Under the pieces are notes generated by a model. It had not been told where the DNA came from and made no database searches. It was given only the letters and a program-made list of their open reading frames with translations. Shown piece after piece: positions 55,803-64,000 of a stretch of 64,000 nt of DNA. This stretch comes from Indibacter alkaliphilus LW1 (GTDB taxonomy: Bacteria; Bacteroidota; Bacteroidia; Cytophagales; Cyclobacteriaceae), in contig NZ_ALWO02000023.1 in the NCBI RefSeq assembly GCF_000295935.2, positions 1 through 64,000 on the forward strand, read 5' to 3'. The position numbers and the translations under genes were made by a program. The first letter of the stretch is position 1. Every line of letters starts with the position of its first letter.

Positions 55803-56897
55803 TTAAATATTGACTTGAACTACCTCAGTTTTATTCTTTTCGGCATTCCTAATTGCCACTTGTCGGGCTACATTCTCGGCAAGTTCTGAAAATGCTTTTT
55901 CAGTCACTCCTTTTTTGAAAACTGCAGGGTAACCGGTATCACCACTTTCTCTAATGCTCTGAACTATAGGTATCTCGCCCAAGAATGGGACTTGATACTT
56001 TTCTGCAAGCCTTTGACCTCCTTCTTTTCCAAATAAATAATATTTGTTTTCTGGTAGCTCTTCTGGTGAAAAATAAGCCATATTTTCCACAACACCTAGC
56101 ACTGGAACATTAATTTGTGGTTGCTTAAACATGGTCAACCCTTTTGTAGCATCCGCCAAAGCAACCTTTTGTGGAGTAGTCACTATAACCGCACCTGTTA
56201 CAGGGATGGTCTGTACCATGGTCAGGTGAATGTCCGAAGTGCCTGGAGGTAAATCGATTAGCAGGTAATCCAACTCGCCCCAATCCACATCCCCAATGAA
56301 TTGTTTTAGTGCAGAACTTGCCATAGGTCCTCTCCATACAACTGCTGATTCCGCAGGCGTAAGAAAGCCGATAGACATTAATTTTACTCCATATTGTTCT
56401 ATAGGAAGGATGATATTTTTACCATCTACCTGCTTTACTGTAGGTTGCTCGGACTCTACATTAAACATGGTAGGGATACTAGGACCGGAAATATCTGCAT
56501 CAATAAGTCCTACTTTTGCTCCGGTATTGGCTAAAGCCACAGCAAGATTACTGGCTGTGGTGGATTTCCCAACCCCACCTTTTCCGGAAGCTATAGCAAT
56601 AATATTTTTAACCTTAGGCAAAAGGGGCCCCTCATTTCTTGCAGTGGTCACATTGGAAGTCATGAAAATGTCCAATTCCACTTCCTTGCCAAAACTTTCT
56701 TCCAAAGCTTCTATACAATTGTTTTTGATGACTTCCTTCAGCGGACACGCAGGAGTGGTCAATACAACTTTGAAGCTTATCTTTCCTTCACTTATTTCTA
56801 AGCCCTGTATCATACCTAAAGTTACCAAGTCTTTTTTCAAATCGGGATCTTCTACCTTGGATAGGGCTTCTAATACACTTTCTTTATTTATGGACAT
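55803..56897 (-). CDS. apbC: Mrp/NBP35 family ATP-binding Fe-S carrier protein
   Basis: 364 residues: an N-terminal MIP18/DUF59 domain (about 1-80, with EDPDLKKDLVTLGMI) and a P-loop ATPase with the deviant Walker A SGKGGVGKST near 105-113. The C-terminal CxxC seen in many Mrp proteins is not apparent. It helps Fe-S cluster transfer. It is first in an operon with nifU and, unexpectedly, an M43 secreted protease. dnaG is divergent. Confidence 0.92.
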   Translation of the reverse strand: MSINKESVLEALSKVEDPDLKKDLVTLGMIQGLEISEGKISFKVVLTTPACPLKEVIKNNCIEALEESFGKEVELDIFMTSNVTTARNEGPLLPKVKNIIAIASGKGGVGKSTTASNLAVALANTGAKVGLIDADISGPSIPTMFNVESEQPTVKQVDGKNIILPIEQYGVKLMSIGFLTPAESAVVWRGPMASSALKQFIGDVDWGELDYLLIDLPPGTSDIHLTMVQTIPVTGAVIVTTPQKVALADATKGLTMFKQPQINVPVLGVVENMAYFSPEELPENKYYLFGKEGGQRLAEKYQVPFLGEIPIVQSIRESGDTGYPAVFKKGVTEKAFSELAENVARQVAIRNAEKNKTEVVQVNI

Positions 56898-57046
56898 TTT
56901 TTTAATCTTGAATGCGGCGCAATTTAATTGAATAATGTTCTAAATGAAAAGCGCTCGATGGAATATATAAATCTCATTCAAAGAACTTGCACCCCCTCAA
57001 AATAGTTTCCCACAAGTTTGATTCTATGTTTTGATTCAATACTTTT

Positions 57047-57054
57047 TATCTTTG
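57047..57054 (+). promoter_or_regulatory. Bacteroidota -7 box for dnaG
   Basis: TATCTTTG fits TAnnTTTG and lies 20 bases before the dnaG ATG. TTTG elements upstream (57017 and 57030) are at poor spacing for a -33 box. Confidence 0.55.
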
Positions 57055-57073
57055 GCACTTCAATCAATAAGGA

Positions 57074-59008
57074 ATGGGAATCAGCCGGGCGACAACCGAA
57101 AAAGTCAAAGAAAGAGCAGATATTGAGGATGTAGTCAATGATTATGTGCCTTTGAAAAAAAAGGGGCAGAATCTTTGGGCTTGTTGTCCGTTTCATAATG
57201 AGAAGTCCCCTTCTTTTTCTGTTTCACCTGCAAAACAGATCTATAAATGCTTCGGCTGTGGAAAAGCAGGCGATCCTATACAGTTTGTAATGGATATTGA
57301 AGGTGTAGGCTTCAATGAAGCTATTCGTCATCTTGCCCAAAAGTATGGGATTGAAGTAGAAGAAGATAAGGAGCAGACCCCTGAGGCTGTCCAAGCTCAT
57401 AATGAAAGAGAAAGTTTATATATAGCTCTTGGATATGCCCGTGATTTTTTTGTCAAAAGCCTTCATTCCGAGGAGGGAAAGTCTATTGGTCTTAGTTATT
57501 TTAAGGAACGTGGTTTTAACCAAAACATCATTGAAAAATTTGACCTTGGATATGCCTTGAATGGTTGGAGTCATTTACATGAGGCTGCTAAGGCTGATGG
57601 TTTTAGTGATGAGATATTGCTGAAATCAGGTCTGATTCTTCAAAAAGAAGGCGATCCACAAAGGCTGTATGATAGGTTTAGGGGGAGGGTGATTTTTACC
57701 ATTCACAACCTAGGAGGCAAGCCTGTTGGTTTTGGTGCAAGAATTCTCACTCAGGACAAAAAGCAGCCTAAATACATCAACTCTCCTGAAACAGAAGTTT
57801 ATCACAAGTCAGATATTCTTTATGGAATTTTTCAGGCCAAAAAATCAATCCGGGAAAAGGACAATTGCTATTTGGTAGAAGGCTACACAGATGTGATCTC
57901 CATGCATTTAGCTGGGATTGAAAATGTGGTTGCTTCTTCCGGTACTTCTTTGACTGAAAGTCAGATCAAGCTTATCAAAAGGTTTTCGGACAATATCACG
58001 GTTTTGTATGATGGAGATGCAGCCGGTATCAAAGCCTCTTTAAGAGGAATTGATATGATTTTGGAAGGAGGGCTGAATGTCAAGGCTGTGGTATTTCCAA
58101 ACGGTGAAGATCCGGACAGTTATGCCAGAAAAGTAGGCTCTTCTGCTTTCAAAGATTATCTGGAGTCTAAAGCCCAGGATTTTATTTCTTTTAAAATCGG
58201 ACTTTACGCGGAAGAAACCGCCAATGACCCCATCAAGCAAGCCAATCTGATCAAGGAGGTAGTCCAAAGCCTCGGGAAAATACCCGACCCTATTATCAGG
58301 ACGGTATATATCAGAAAATCTGCTGACTTACTGGGTATTGATGAAGATATTATTCAAGCTGAATTGAATAAAATTTACTTGAAAGGTAAGAAGGATCAGT
58401 ATTTCAAGGAACAGCAGCAGACTCAGGAAACACCCATTGAAGATTTATTAATTGCTTCAAAAGAACCTACTATTTCAGACAAGCTTCAGTTGCAGGAAAG
58501 GGAAATGCTTAGGCTTTTGGTAAATTATGGTTTTGAAAAAGTTTCTGATGAACTGCATGTTTGCGAATACCTACTCCAGGAAACGGAAGATTTGAAATTT
58601 GAAACTCCAGTTTACCAAAAAATCCTGAAGATGTACCAAGAGGCCTTATCACAGAATATTTTACCACAACCTGATTTCTTCCTTCATCATGACGATTCAG
58701 AAGTGAAAAAAGAAGCAATTAATTTGATTACCAGAAAATATGAGCTGTCTACATTATGGGAATCCAGGTTTCAGATTTTTACAAGTAATGAGGCTGATGA
58801 CTTAGCCAAAACTGTTTACGACAGTATCCTTCATCTCAAGAAAAAAGTGGTCAAAAAATTAATGGAAGAAGCAAAAGTCAAAATAAAAGAAGTTGAGGAA
58901 GAAAATCTCACTGAGGATATTTTGAATGAGAGGCTTTCAGTTTACATGGAATTGAAAAATTATCAGGTGGAAATAGACAGGCAGCTTGGTATAGTCATCA
59001 GCTTCTGA
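57074..59008 (+). CDS. dnaG: DNA primase
   Basis: 644 residues. The CHC2 zinc finger is C38, H41, C59, C62, with CPFHNEKSPSFSV. The catalytic core and TOPRIM domain follow, with VEGYTDVISMH and YDGDAAGIKAS acidic motifs. The C-terminal region (about 430-640) is helical and binds helicase. It makes RNA primers at the replication fork. It is divergent from the Mrp operon and followed by ribBA after about 90 bases. Confidence 0.96.
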   Translation: MGISRATTEKVKERADIEDVVNDYVPLKKKGQNLWACCPFHNEKSPSFSVSPAKQIYKCFGCGKAGDPIQFVMDIEGVGFNEAIRHLAQKYGIEVEEDKEQTPEAVQAHNERESLYIALGYARDFFVKSLHSEEGKSIGLSYFKERGFNQNIIEKFDLGYALNGWSHLHEAAKADGFSDEILLKSGLILQKEGDPQRLYDRFRGRVIFTIHNLGGKPVGFGARILTQDKKQPKYINSPETEVYHKSDILYGIFQAKKSIREKDNCYLVEGYTDVISMHLAGIENVVASSGTSLTESQIKLIKRFSDNITVLYDGDAAGIKASLRGIDMILEGGLNVKAVVFPNGEDPDSYARKVGSSAFKDYLESKAQDFISFKIGLYAEETANDPIKQANLIKEVVQSLGKIPDPIIRTVYIRKSADLLGIDEDIIQAELNKIYLKGKKDQYFKEQQQTQETPIEDLLIASKEPTISDKLQLQEREMLRLLVNYGFEKVSDELHVCEYLLQETEDLKFETPVYQKILKMYQEALSQNILPQPDFFLHHDDSEVKKEAINLITRKYELSTLWESRFQIFTSNEADDLAKTVYDSILHLKKKVVKKLMEEAKVKIKEVEEENLTEDILNERLSVYMELKNYQVEIDRQLGIVISF

Positions 59009-59095
59009 TGCAAACTTTAAATAGATTAGGGCTGTTTAACCTGAAAAAGAATGTAAATTTACGGCCTTTATAAACCCAGATTGATAAAAACACTT

Positions 59096-60316
59096 ATGTC
59101 CCAAGACTTTAAATTAGACACCATAGAAGACGCCATAGAAGCCATCAAAAACGGAGAGGTAATCATTGTAGTAGATGATGAAGATCGTGAAAATGAAGGG
59201 GATTTTATATGTGCTGCCGAGAAAGTAACTCCGGAAATCATCAATTTTATGGCTACTCATGGAAGAGGCTTGATTTGTGCACCTCTTATAGAAGACAGAT
59301 GTGAAAAACTTGGTTTGGAATTGATGGTAGGCAATAATACCGCAGCTTATGAGACCCCGTTTACTGTTTCTGTGGACTTGATAGGTCATGGTTGTACGAC
59401 TGGGATTTCTGCCAGTGACAGGGCCAAGACAATCCGCGCACTGGTTGATGACAGCATCCATCCTGATGAATTGGGCAAGCCCGGACATATTTTCCCACTA
59501 AAAGCAAAAAGAGGTGGAGTTCTGAGAAGGGCAGGCCATACAGAGGCAGCTATTGATTTTGCAAGACTTGCAGGATTATCCCCAGCAGGTGTTTTGATCG
59601 AAATCATGAATGAAGATGGTACAATGGCCCGACTTCCTGATTTGGTCAAGGTTGCTGAAAGGTTTCAATTGAAATTGGTTTCGATAAAAGATTTGATTGC
59701 TTACAGGTTAAAAAATGAGTCTCTGATCAAAAGAGAAATTGGTGTGGAAATGCCAACTGATTTTGGGGATTTTGATTTGATCGCTTTTAGGCAAACAAAC
59801 ACAAATGATATTCACATGGCCTTGATCAAAGGAGAATGGAAAGAAGATGAGCCAGTCATGGTCAGGGTACATTCCTCCTGTATTACTGGAGATATTTTTG
59901 GATCCTGCCGATGCGATTGCGGCCCACAGCTTCACCGGGCTATGCAAATGGTAGAGGAAGAAGGAAAGGGAGTAGTATTGTATATGAACCAAGAGGGAAG
60001 GGGAATCGGCTTGATCAATAAGCTGAAAGCCTATAAGCTCCAAGAGCAGGGAATGGATACAGTTCAGGCCAATTTGGCTTTAGGTCAACCTATGGATAAA
60101 AGAGATTATGGTGTAGGTGCGCAGATTCTTAGGGATCTTGGTGTAAGCAAGCTCAGGTTGATCACCAATAACCCGACTAAAAGAGTCGGTCTTTTAGGAT
60201 ATGGTCTTGAAATCGTTGAACAATTACCAATCGAAATTACACCAAACCCGCATAATGAAAGATATTTGACTACAAAGAGGGATAAAATGGGTCACAGTAT
60301 CTTAAAAAATAAATAA
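59096..60316 (+). CDS. ribBA: Bifunctional DHBP synthase / GTP cyclohydrolase II
   Basis: 406 residues: RibB domain (about 1-205, with [11 protein letters not shown] and [16 protein letters not shown]) fused to RibA (about 210-400, with the zinc Cys cluster SCRCDCG and NQEGRGIGL). It supplies both precursors of riboflavin, from ribulose-5-phosphate and GTP. The ATG at 59096 is preferred to a TTG 15 bases upstream. The leader before it is too short for an FMN riboswitch, and none is visible. Confidence 0.96.
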   Translation: MSQDFKLDTIEDAIEAIKNGEVIIVVDDEDRENEGDFICAAEKVTPEIINFMATHGRGLICAPLIEDRCEKLGLELMVGNNTAAYETPFTVSVDLIGHGCTTGISASDRAKTIRALVDDSIHPDELGKPGHIFPLKAKRGGVLRRAGHTEAAIDFARLAGLSPAGVLIEIMNEDGTMARLPDLVKVAERFQLKLVSIKDLIAYRLKNESLIKREIGVEMPTDFGDFDLIAFRQTNTNDIHMALIKGEWKEDEPVMVRVHSSCITGDIFGSCRCDCGPQLHRAMQMVEEEGKGVVLYMNQEGRGIGLINKLKAYKLQEQGMDTVQANLALGQPMDKRDYGVGAQILRDLGVSKLRLITNNPTKRVGLLGYGLEIVEQLPIEITPNPHNERYLTTKRDKMGHSILKNK

Positions 60317-60417
60317 ATCTGCTACAATTTACCCCAAGTCTTCAAGAAAGAGCCAAACACATCAACATATTTAAGTTTTGATTCGTTAACTTGAATAGGA
60401 ATCAATATCTAGTTTGT

Positions 60418-61050
60418 ATGAAAAAATTAGGCCTTCTATATATTAATTTGTTTTTGATTAGTCTTGGTGTTATGGCTCAGGGTGGGCAATTCCCTTCCCA
60501 AGTTTGGCACAAAGGACAGATCCAGTTAAATTCCGGTACCGTCTATCAAGGTATGGTCAAGTACGACTTAGAAAACAACCTTGTACAGTTACAAAATCAG
60601 GGAATAGAAACTTTCAGCTCTTCCAATGTTCAACAATTTGAAATTTTTGACGAACAATATGGTGGAATCAGAACATTTTACACCCTTCCTTTTCCATTGA
60701 CCGGGGATTATGAAACTCCCGTATTTTTCGAAATTCTCACGGAAGGGGAAGATGCTATATTATTGTGCAGGGAGCAGATCGTGATAGACAACAGAGGTAT
60801 GGGGTATGGTCCTATGGCTATGAACCCACTTTGGGGTCCGCAAATGGGTGGTGCTTACAAATTGGCCTTTAATTTTTATTTTATAAAAGATGGCAGGATT
60901 TATAAATATTCCCAAAAGAAAAAAGAATTGCTGGATATCTTAGGAGATAGAGCAGATGAAGTTGACTTATTTATGAGAAAAAACAGACTTTCTCATGACA
61001 AAAGAGGGGATCTTCTGAGGATTACGGCTTATTATAACCAAATCAAATAA
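60418..61050 (+). CDS. Hypothetical secreted protein
   Basis: 210 residues with a signal peptide ending near LGVMAQ. The first half is beta-rich (GQIQLNSGTVYQGMVKYDLEN), and the end is helical and charged (LLDILGDRADEVDLFMRKNRL). Similar small secreted proteins occur in Bacteroidota without a known function. A start at 60391 is possible but would put extra residues before the signal. It ends 5 bases before surE, so the two are co-transcribed. Confidence 0.7.
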   Translation: MKKLGLLYINLFLISLGVMAQGGQFPSQVWHKGQIQLNSGTVYQGMVKYDLENNLVQLQNQGIETFSSSNVQQFEIFDEQYGGIRTFYTLPFPLTGDYETPVFFEILTEGEDAILLCREQIVIDNRGMGYGPMAMNPLWGPQMGGAYKLAFNFYFIKDGRIYKYSQKKKELLDILGDRADEVDLFMRKNRLSHDKRGDLLRITAYYNQIK

Positions 61051-61055
61051 TTTTT

Positions 61056-61844
61056 ATGTCAAAAAAACCATTGATTTTAGTTTCGAATGATGATGGAATC
61101 ACTTCGAAGGGAATACGAGTGTTAGTCAATGTTATGAAAAAACTGGGGGAGGTAATTGTTGTTGCTCCTGACAGTCCACAATCAGGAATGGGACATGCCA
61201 TTACAATAGGTGAAACGCTGAGACTCTATGAAGAAGATATTTTTGACGATGTAAAAGCTTATAAGTCAAGTGGTACGCCTGCAGATTGTGTTAAATTGGC
61301 CAAGCATTATGTATTGAAAGACAGAACTCCTGACCTTGTTGTATCAGGCATCAACCATGGCAGCAATACTTCTATATCTGTGCTGTATTCAGGAACTATG
61401 TCAGCTGCAATTGAAGGAGCTCTCGAAGGCTTACCATCTGTTGGTTTTAGCCTTTGCGATTATTCTTCTAAAGCAGATTTCAGTCACACAGAAGAATACG
61501 TTTACAAAATCTGTAAGCAGGTCTTGGAAAATGGTATTTCAAAAGGAGTCGCGCTCAATGTTAACTTTCCTCCGAAAAGAAATGAGTCTATCAAAGGGAT
61601 AAAAGTTTGTAGACAAGCGCATGCCAAATGGCAGGAAGAATTCTCTGAAAGGTTTGATCCGAATGGGAGAAAGTATTTTTGGATGGCTGGAAACTTTGTG
61701 AATTTTGACAAAGGAGAGGATAATGATGAATGGGCAATCGCGAATAACTATGTATCCATAGTTCCTTGTCAATATGACCTGACGGCCCATCATGCCATCA
61801 AACAATTGAATGAAGATTGGGATTGGCCCCAGCTTGAAAAGTAG
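61056..61844 (+). CDS. surE: 5'/3'-nucleotidase SurE
   Basis: 262 residues with the SurE motifs: SNDDGITSKG at the N-terminus (metal-binding Asp pair), APDSPQSGMGHAIT, SSGTPADCVKL and VSGINHGSNT. It removes phosphate from nucleoside monophosphates in the cytoplasm and is linked to stationary-phase survival. A strong terminator follows. Confidence 0.95.
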   Translation: MSKKPLILVSNDDGITSKGIRVLVNVMKKLGEVIVVAPDSPQSGMGHAITIGETLRLYEEDIFDDVKAYKSSGTPADCVKLAKHYVLKDRTPDLVVSGINHGSNTSISVLYSGTMSAAIEGALEGLPSVGFSLCDYSSKADFSHTEEYVYKICKQVLENGISKGVALNVNFPPKRNESIKGIKVCRQAHAKWQEEFSERFDPNGRKYFWMAGNFVNFDKGEDNDEWAIANNYVSIVPCQYDLTAHHAIKQLNEDWDWPQLEK

Positions 61845-61851
61845 TAGCAGG

Positions 61852-61889
61852 TAACACCCCTTTCTAATTTGGAAGGGGTGTTATTTTTT
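61852..61889 (+). terminator. Terminator of surE
   Basis: TAACACCCCTT (61852-61862) pairs with AAGGGGTGTTA (61873-61883), followed by a T run. It lies 7 bases after the surE stop codon. Confidence 0.92.
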
Positions 61890-62182
61890 CAATGGATTTA
61901 GCTTATCCTATGAATAGCTTTTTATCAATAAGTTATAAAAGCAAAATCAATTTTAATTTAGCCTTAGCATTAGTTTTTTAGCAGGAATTTAAATTAATTG
62001 AGTGATAATTTAGTGTAGGAATCCCAGTGAAATTCTCGTAAATATTTAATTGCCGTTTGTTCTGTCCAATTTGTATTTTGATTAAAAAGCATAAATCGAT
62101 AAGAAACAAAAAATCACAGAGTTCATCAAAAATTTAATTAATCCGTGTTTTAATCAATATTTCTGATTGTTCCTTTTTAACA
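61890..62182. other. Leader region of the sensor kinase gene
   Basis: About 290 A/T-rich bases with no gene. It must hold the kinase promoter, but I find only near matches to TAnnTTTG. No hairpin or repeat stands out. Confidence 0.5.
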
Positions 62183-64000
62183 ATGAAACACCTTACAATT
62201 TCAATTTGTCTGTTTTTTATTTTTCCCTTGAGTTTGCTTGCTCAAGATAGCAAAATTGACAGTTTAGAAACAGCTCTCTTCAATAGCACAAATCGAGGTG
62301 AAGAGTTGGATTTGCTTAACAAACTTACTTTTGAACTAAGAGAAAAAGATATACCAAGAGCCATAGAATTAGCAGAGAGGGCCGAAGCTCTTGCTATAGA
62401 TATACGAGACAGCTTACAATTGGCCAGAGCCAAAGGCAATCTTGGCTGGATAAATTACAGGCTAGGTGTATGGGATAAGGCTTTTCGGTATTCTAGGGAT
62501 GCTTATATGATTGGCATAGGGCAAAATGATCAGAGGGAATTGGCGATGACCTTGAATAATCTTGGAGCTCTGTATTACCAACAAAGGAATTATAATGAAG
62601 CAATTAGGAAATTTAAAGAAGCATATGAAATAGGACTGAAACTAGAAGATCCATTTATCATCATCAGAAGCCTGAACAATATCGCCTTGAATTACAGCAA
62701 GACTGAGCGTCTTGATTCAGCACTGCATTATGCCAAAGAAGCATTAAGACAAAATGAAGCAGCAGGATCGATTTATTTCACAAGTTTTACAAATAGGGTA
62801 ATCGGTGATGTGTATTTGGCAAAAGGCGAGGTCAAAGAAGCAATTGAGATCTATGAATATTCCTTAGAGGCAGCCTCCCACCAAAAACTGCAGTCATTTG
62901 AGGCTTCTATTCTTCATAGACTCGGTAAAGCTTATTTCAAAGATGGTAATCCCGATAAAGCAATCAGTATCCTGGAAAGGGGAAAGGAGATATCGAAAGA
63001 AAATGGTTTTCAGGACGAGTTAGCTCAAACATTGAAGAACTTAGCAGAAGCTTATGACTATATTGGAAATGTTCCTTTGGCTTTTGAAAACTTTAAATTA
63101 TTTATAGAAATAAATGATTCCCTGGATGAGAAGGCTGATAAAGATAGGTTGGCTTTGATCCAGGGAATGTTTGAAGTGGAAAAATCTGATGCAGAAGTAA
63201 AGTACTTAAAATCTGAAAATAAACTTCAGGAATTAAGAATTCGTAATTTTAGGCTTTTGTTTTTTATTCTAATTATCAGCGCATTGCTGCTTGGGAGTTT
63301 ACTCATTTGGCTTTATATGATGAATAAAAAGACAAAGGCTATCAATAAAGATTTGTTTGAAAAACAAGAAAAAGTAAACCAGCAAAAAGCAAAACTTGAA
63401 TTACAGTCAAAGGAACTGAATAACTCCAATAAGCTGAAAAACAAGCTTTTTTCAATCCTTGGACATGATCTGAAGTCTCCTGTGTCCCAGCTTCAAAGTG
63501 TACTTGGTCTAGTCAATAATCAGGAGTTGTCCAGGGAGGAATTTTCCACCATCTCTCATATTCTAAAAAGAAATGTGGATAGTCTCTACATGGTTTTGGA
63601 CAATATTCTATCCTGGTCCAAATCTCAAATGGAAAGTTTTAAAGTTCAGCTTAGCCCAACCAAATTAGAAGCAACTTTGAACCCCTGTATTGAACTTCTT
63701 CAAACACAGGCTCTAGCGAAAGAACTGACAATACACACTGATTTGGAAAGTGACGTCAAAGTATGGGCTGATCAGGATCTGCTTCAGGTGATTTTGAGAA
63801 ATATCTTAAGCAATGCTATCAAGTTTTCAAAAAAAGGCTCCAAAATCGATATCAAATCTTTTTCAGAAGGGAATCAGGTTATTTTGGAAATCAGGGATTA
63901 TGGGATTGGAATGCCTGCAAAAATCCTTGAATCCTTCGGTTCTGAACAATTTTCCATTCTCGAATCCAGACCTGGTACTGAGAAAGAAAAGGGAACTGGG
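62183..64000 (+). CDS. TPR sensor histidine kinase, 3' end outside window
   Basis: At least 606 residues, open to the window end. It has a signal peptide ending near SLLAQ, about six TPR repeats (about 25-330), one membrane helix (about 356-376), a coiled coil, and a HisKA domain with phosphoacceptor H428 in SILGHDLKSPV. The ATPase begins with N-box N544 (LSNAIKFS) and G1 (RDYGIGMP); G2 is cut off. The domain order puts the TPRs in the periplasm. No response regulator is visible in the window; one could follow downstream. Confidence 0.92.
   Translation, partial: MKHLTISICLFFIFPLSLLAQDSKIDSLETALFNSTNRGEELDLLNKLTFELREKDIPRAIELAERAEALAIDIRDSLQLARAKGNLGWINYRLGVWDKAFRYSRDAYMIGIGQNDQRELAMTLNNLGALYYQQRNYNEAIRKFKEAYEIGLKLEDPFIIIRSLNNIALNYSKTERLDSALHYAKEALRQNEAAGSIYFTSFTNRVIGDVYLAKGEVKEAIEIYEYSLEAASHQKLQSFEASILHRLGKAYFKDGNPDKAISILERGKEISKENGFQDELAQTLKNLAEAYDYIGNVPLAFENFKLFIEINDSLDEKADKDRLALIQGMFEVEKSDAEVKYLKSENKLQELRIRNFRLLFFILIISALLLGSLLIWLYMMNKKTKAINKDLFEKQEKVNQQKAKLELQSKELNNSNKLKNKLFSILGHDLKSPVSQLQSVLGLVNNQELSREEFSTISHILKRNVDSLYMVLDNILSWSKSQMESFKVQLSPTKLEATLNPCIELLQTQALAKELTIHTDLESDVKVWADQDLLQVILRNILSNAIKFSKKGSKIDIKSFSEGNQVILEIRDYGIGMPAKILESFGSEQFSILESRPGTEKEKGTG

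Noticed and set aside
56296-56931. 211-codon plus-strand frame opposite the Mrp ATPase gene
   Set aside because: Antisense shadow. The opposite strand has clear P-loop and DUF59 motifs.
59009-59095. Possible FMN riboswitch before ribBA
   Set aside because: Only about 87 bases are available, and no conserved RFN-like stems or motifs are visible.

Overview
The window looks like chromosomal DNA of a Bacteroidota bacterium, most likely order Cytophagales, family Cyclobacteriaceae (Algoriphagus/Belliella-like). That is an inference from type IX secretion C-termini, an Oar-like TonB-dependent receptor, a lycopene cyclase, AsmA, DUF1080, DUF1684 and BASS proteins, low-GC DNA, starts without Shine-Dalgarno sequences, and -7 promoter boxes of the form TAnnTTTG. 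Most of it is ordinary housekeeping and metabolic sequence. I see no prophage, complete insertion sequence, CRISPR array or rRNA.

Layout. 1-1.3 kb: a tRNA-Asp locus in which tRNA-Asp genes, tRNA-Asp fragments, a repeated terminator and three copies of a small GIY-YIG nuclease gene are interleaved; the nuclease ORFs end inside tRNA-derived sequence. 1.4-6 kb: lycopene cyclase, accA, and a tight MBL hydrolase-patatin-acyltransferase operon. 6-16.6 kb: BASS transporter, M28 peptidase, two tRNA-modification enzymes (TruC-like, MnmA), a NYN-LOTUS protein, phosphofructokinase, DinB-like protein, PQQ sugar dehydrogenase and a sulfatase. 16.6-28.5 kb: AsmA-like protein, rRNA methyltransferase, Na+/solute symporter, ABC-F ATPase, DUF1080 and DUF1684 proteins, an alpha/beta hydrolase and a Crp/Fnr regulator. 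28.6-31.8 kb: Oar-like outer-membrane receptor.

32.2-37.4 kb: a four-gene unit, TetR regulator, ABC exporter, HlyD adaptor and TolC channel, that should span the whole envelope. The ABC protein keeps Walker A but has lost nearly every other catalytic motif. 37.6-45.2 kb: Gfo/Idh/MocA oxidoreductase, GH20 hexosaminidase, AGCS amino-acid symporter, glycerate kinase and acyl-CoA dehydrogenase. 45.2-47.5 kb: the accessory patch, a gene-poor stretch with a tRNA 3'-end-like scar and terminator, an AbiEi/AbiEii toxin-antitoxin operon with an inverted-repeat operator on its promoter, and a tRNA with anticodon CAT.

47.6-64 kb: HAD phosphatase, site-2 protease, a PASTA/T9SS/rhodanese operon, an Mrp-NifU-M43 protease operon, dnaG, ribBA, surE, and a TPR sensor histidine kinase cut off by the window end.

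Best candidates for something new are the tRNA-Asp/GIY-YIG cassette array (1-1308), the exporter with a degenerate ATPase (32262-37385), and the AbiE patch with its operator and tRNA-like scar (45289-47528).
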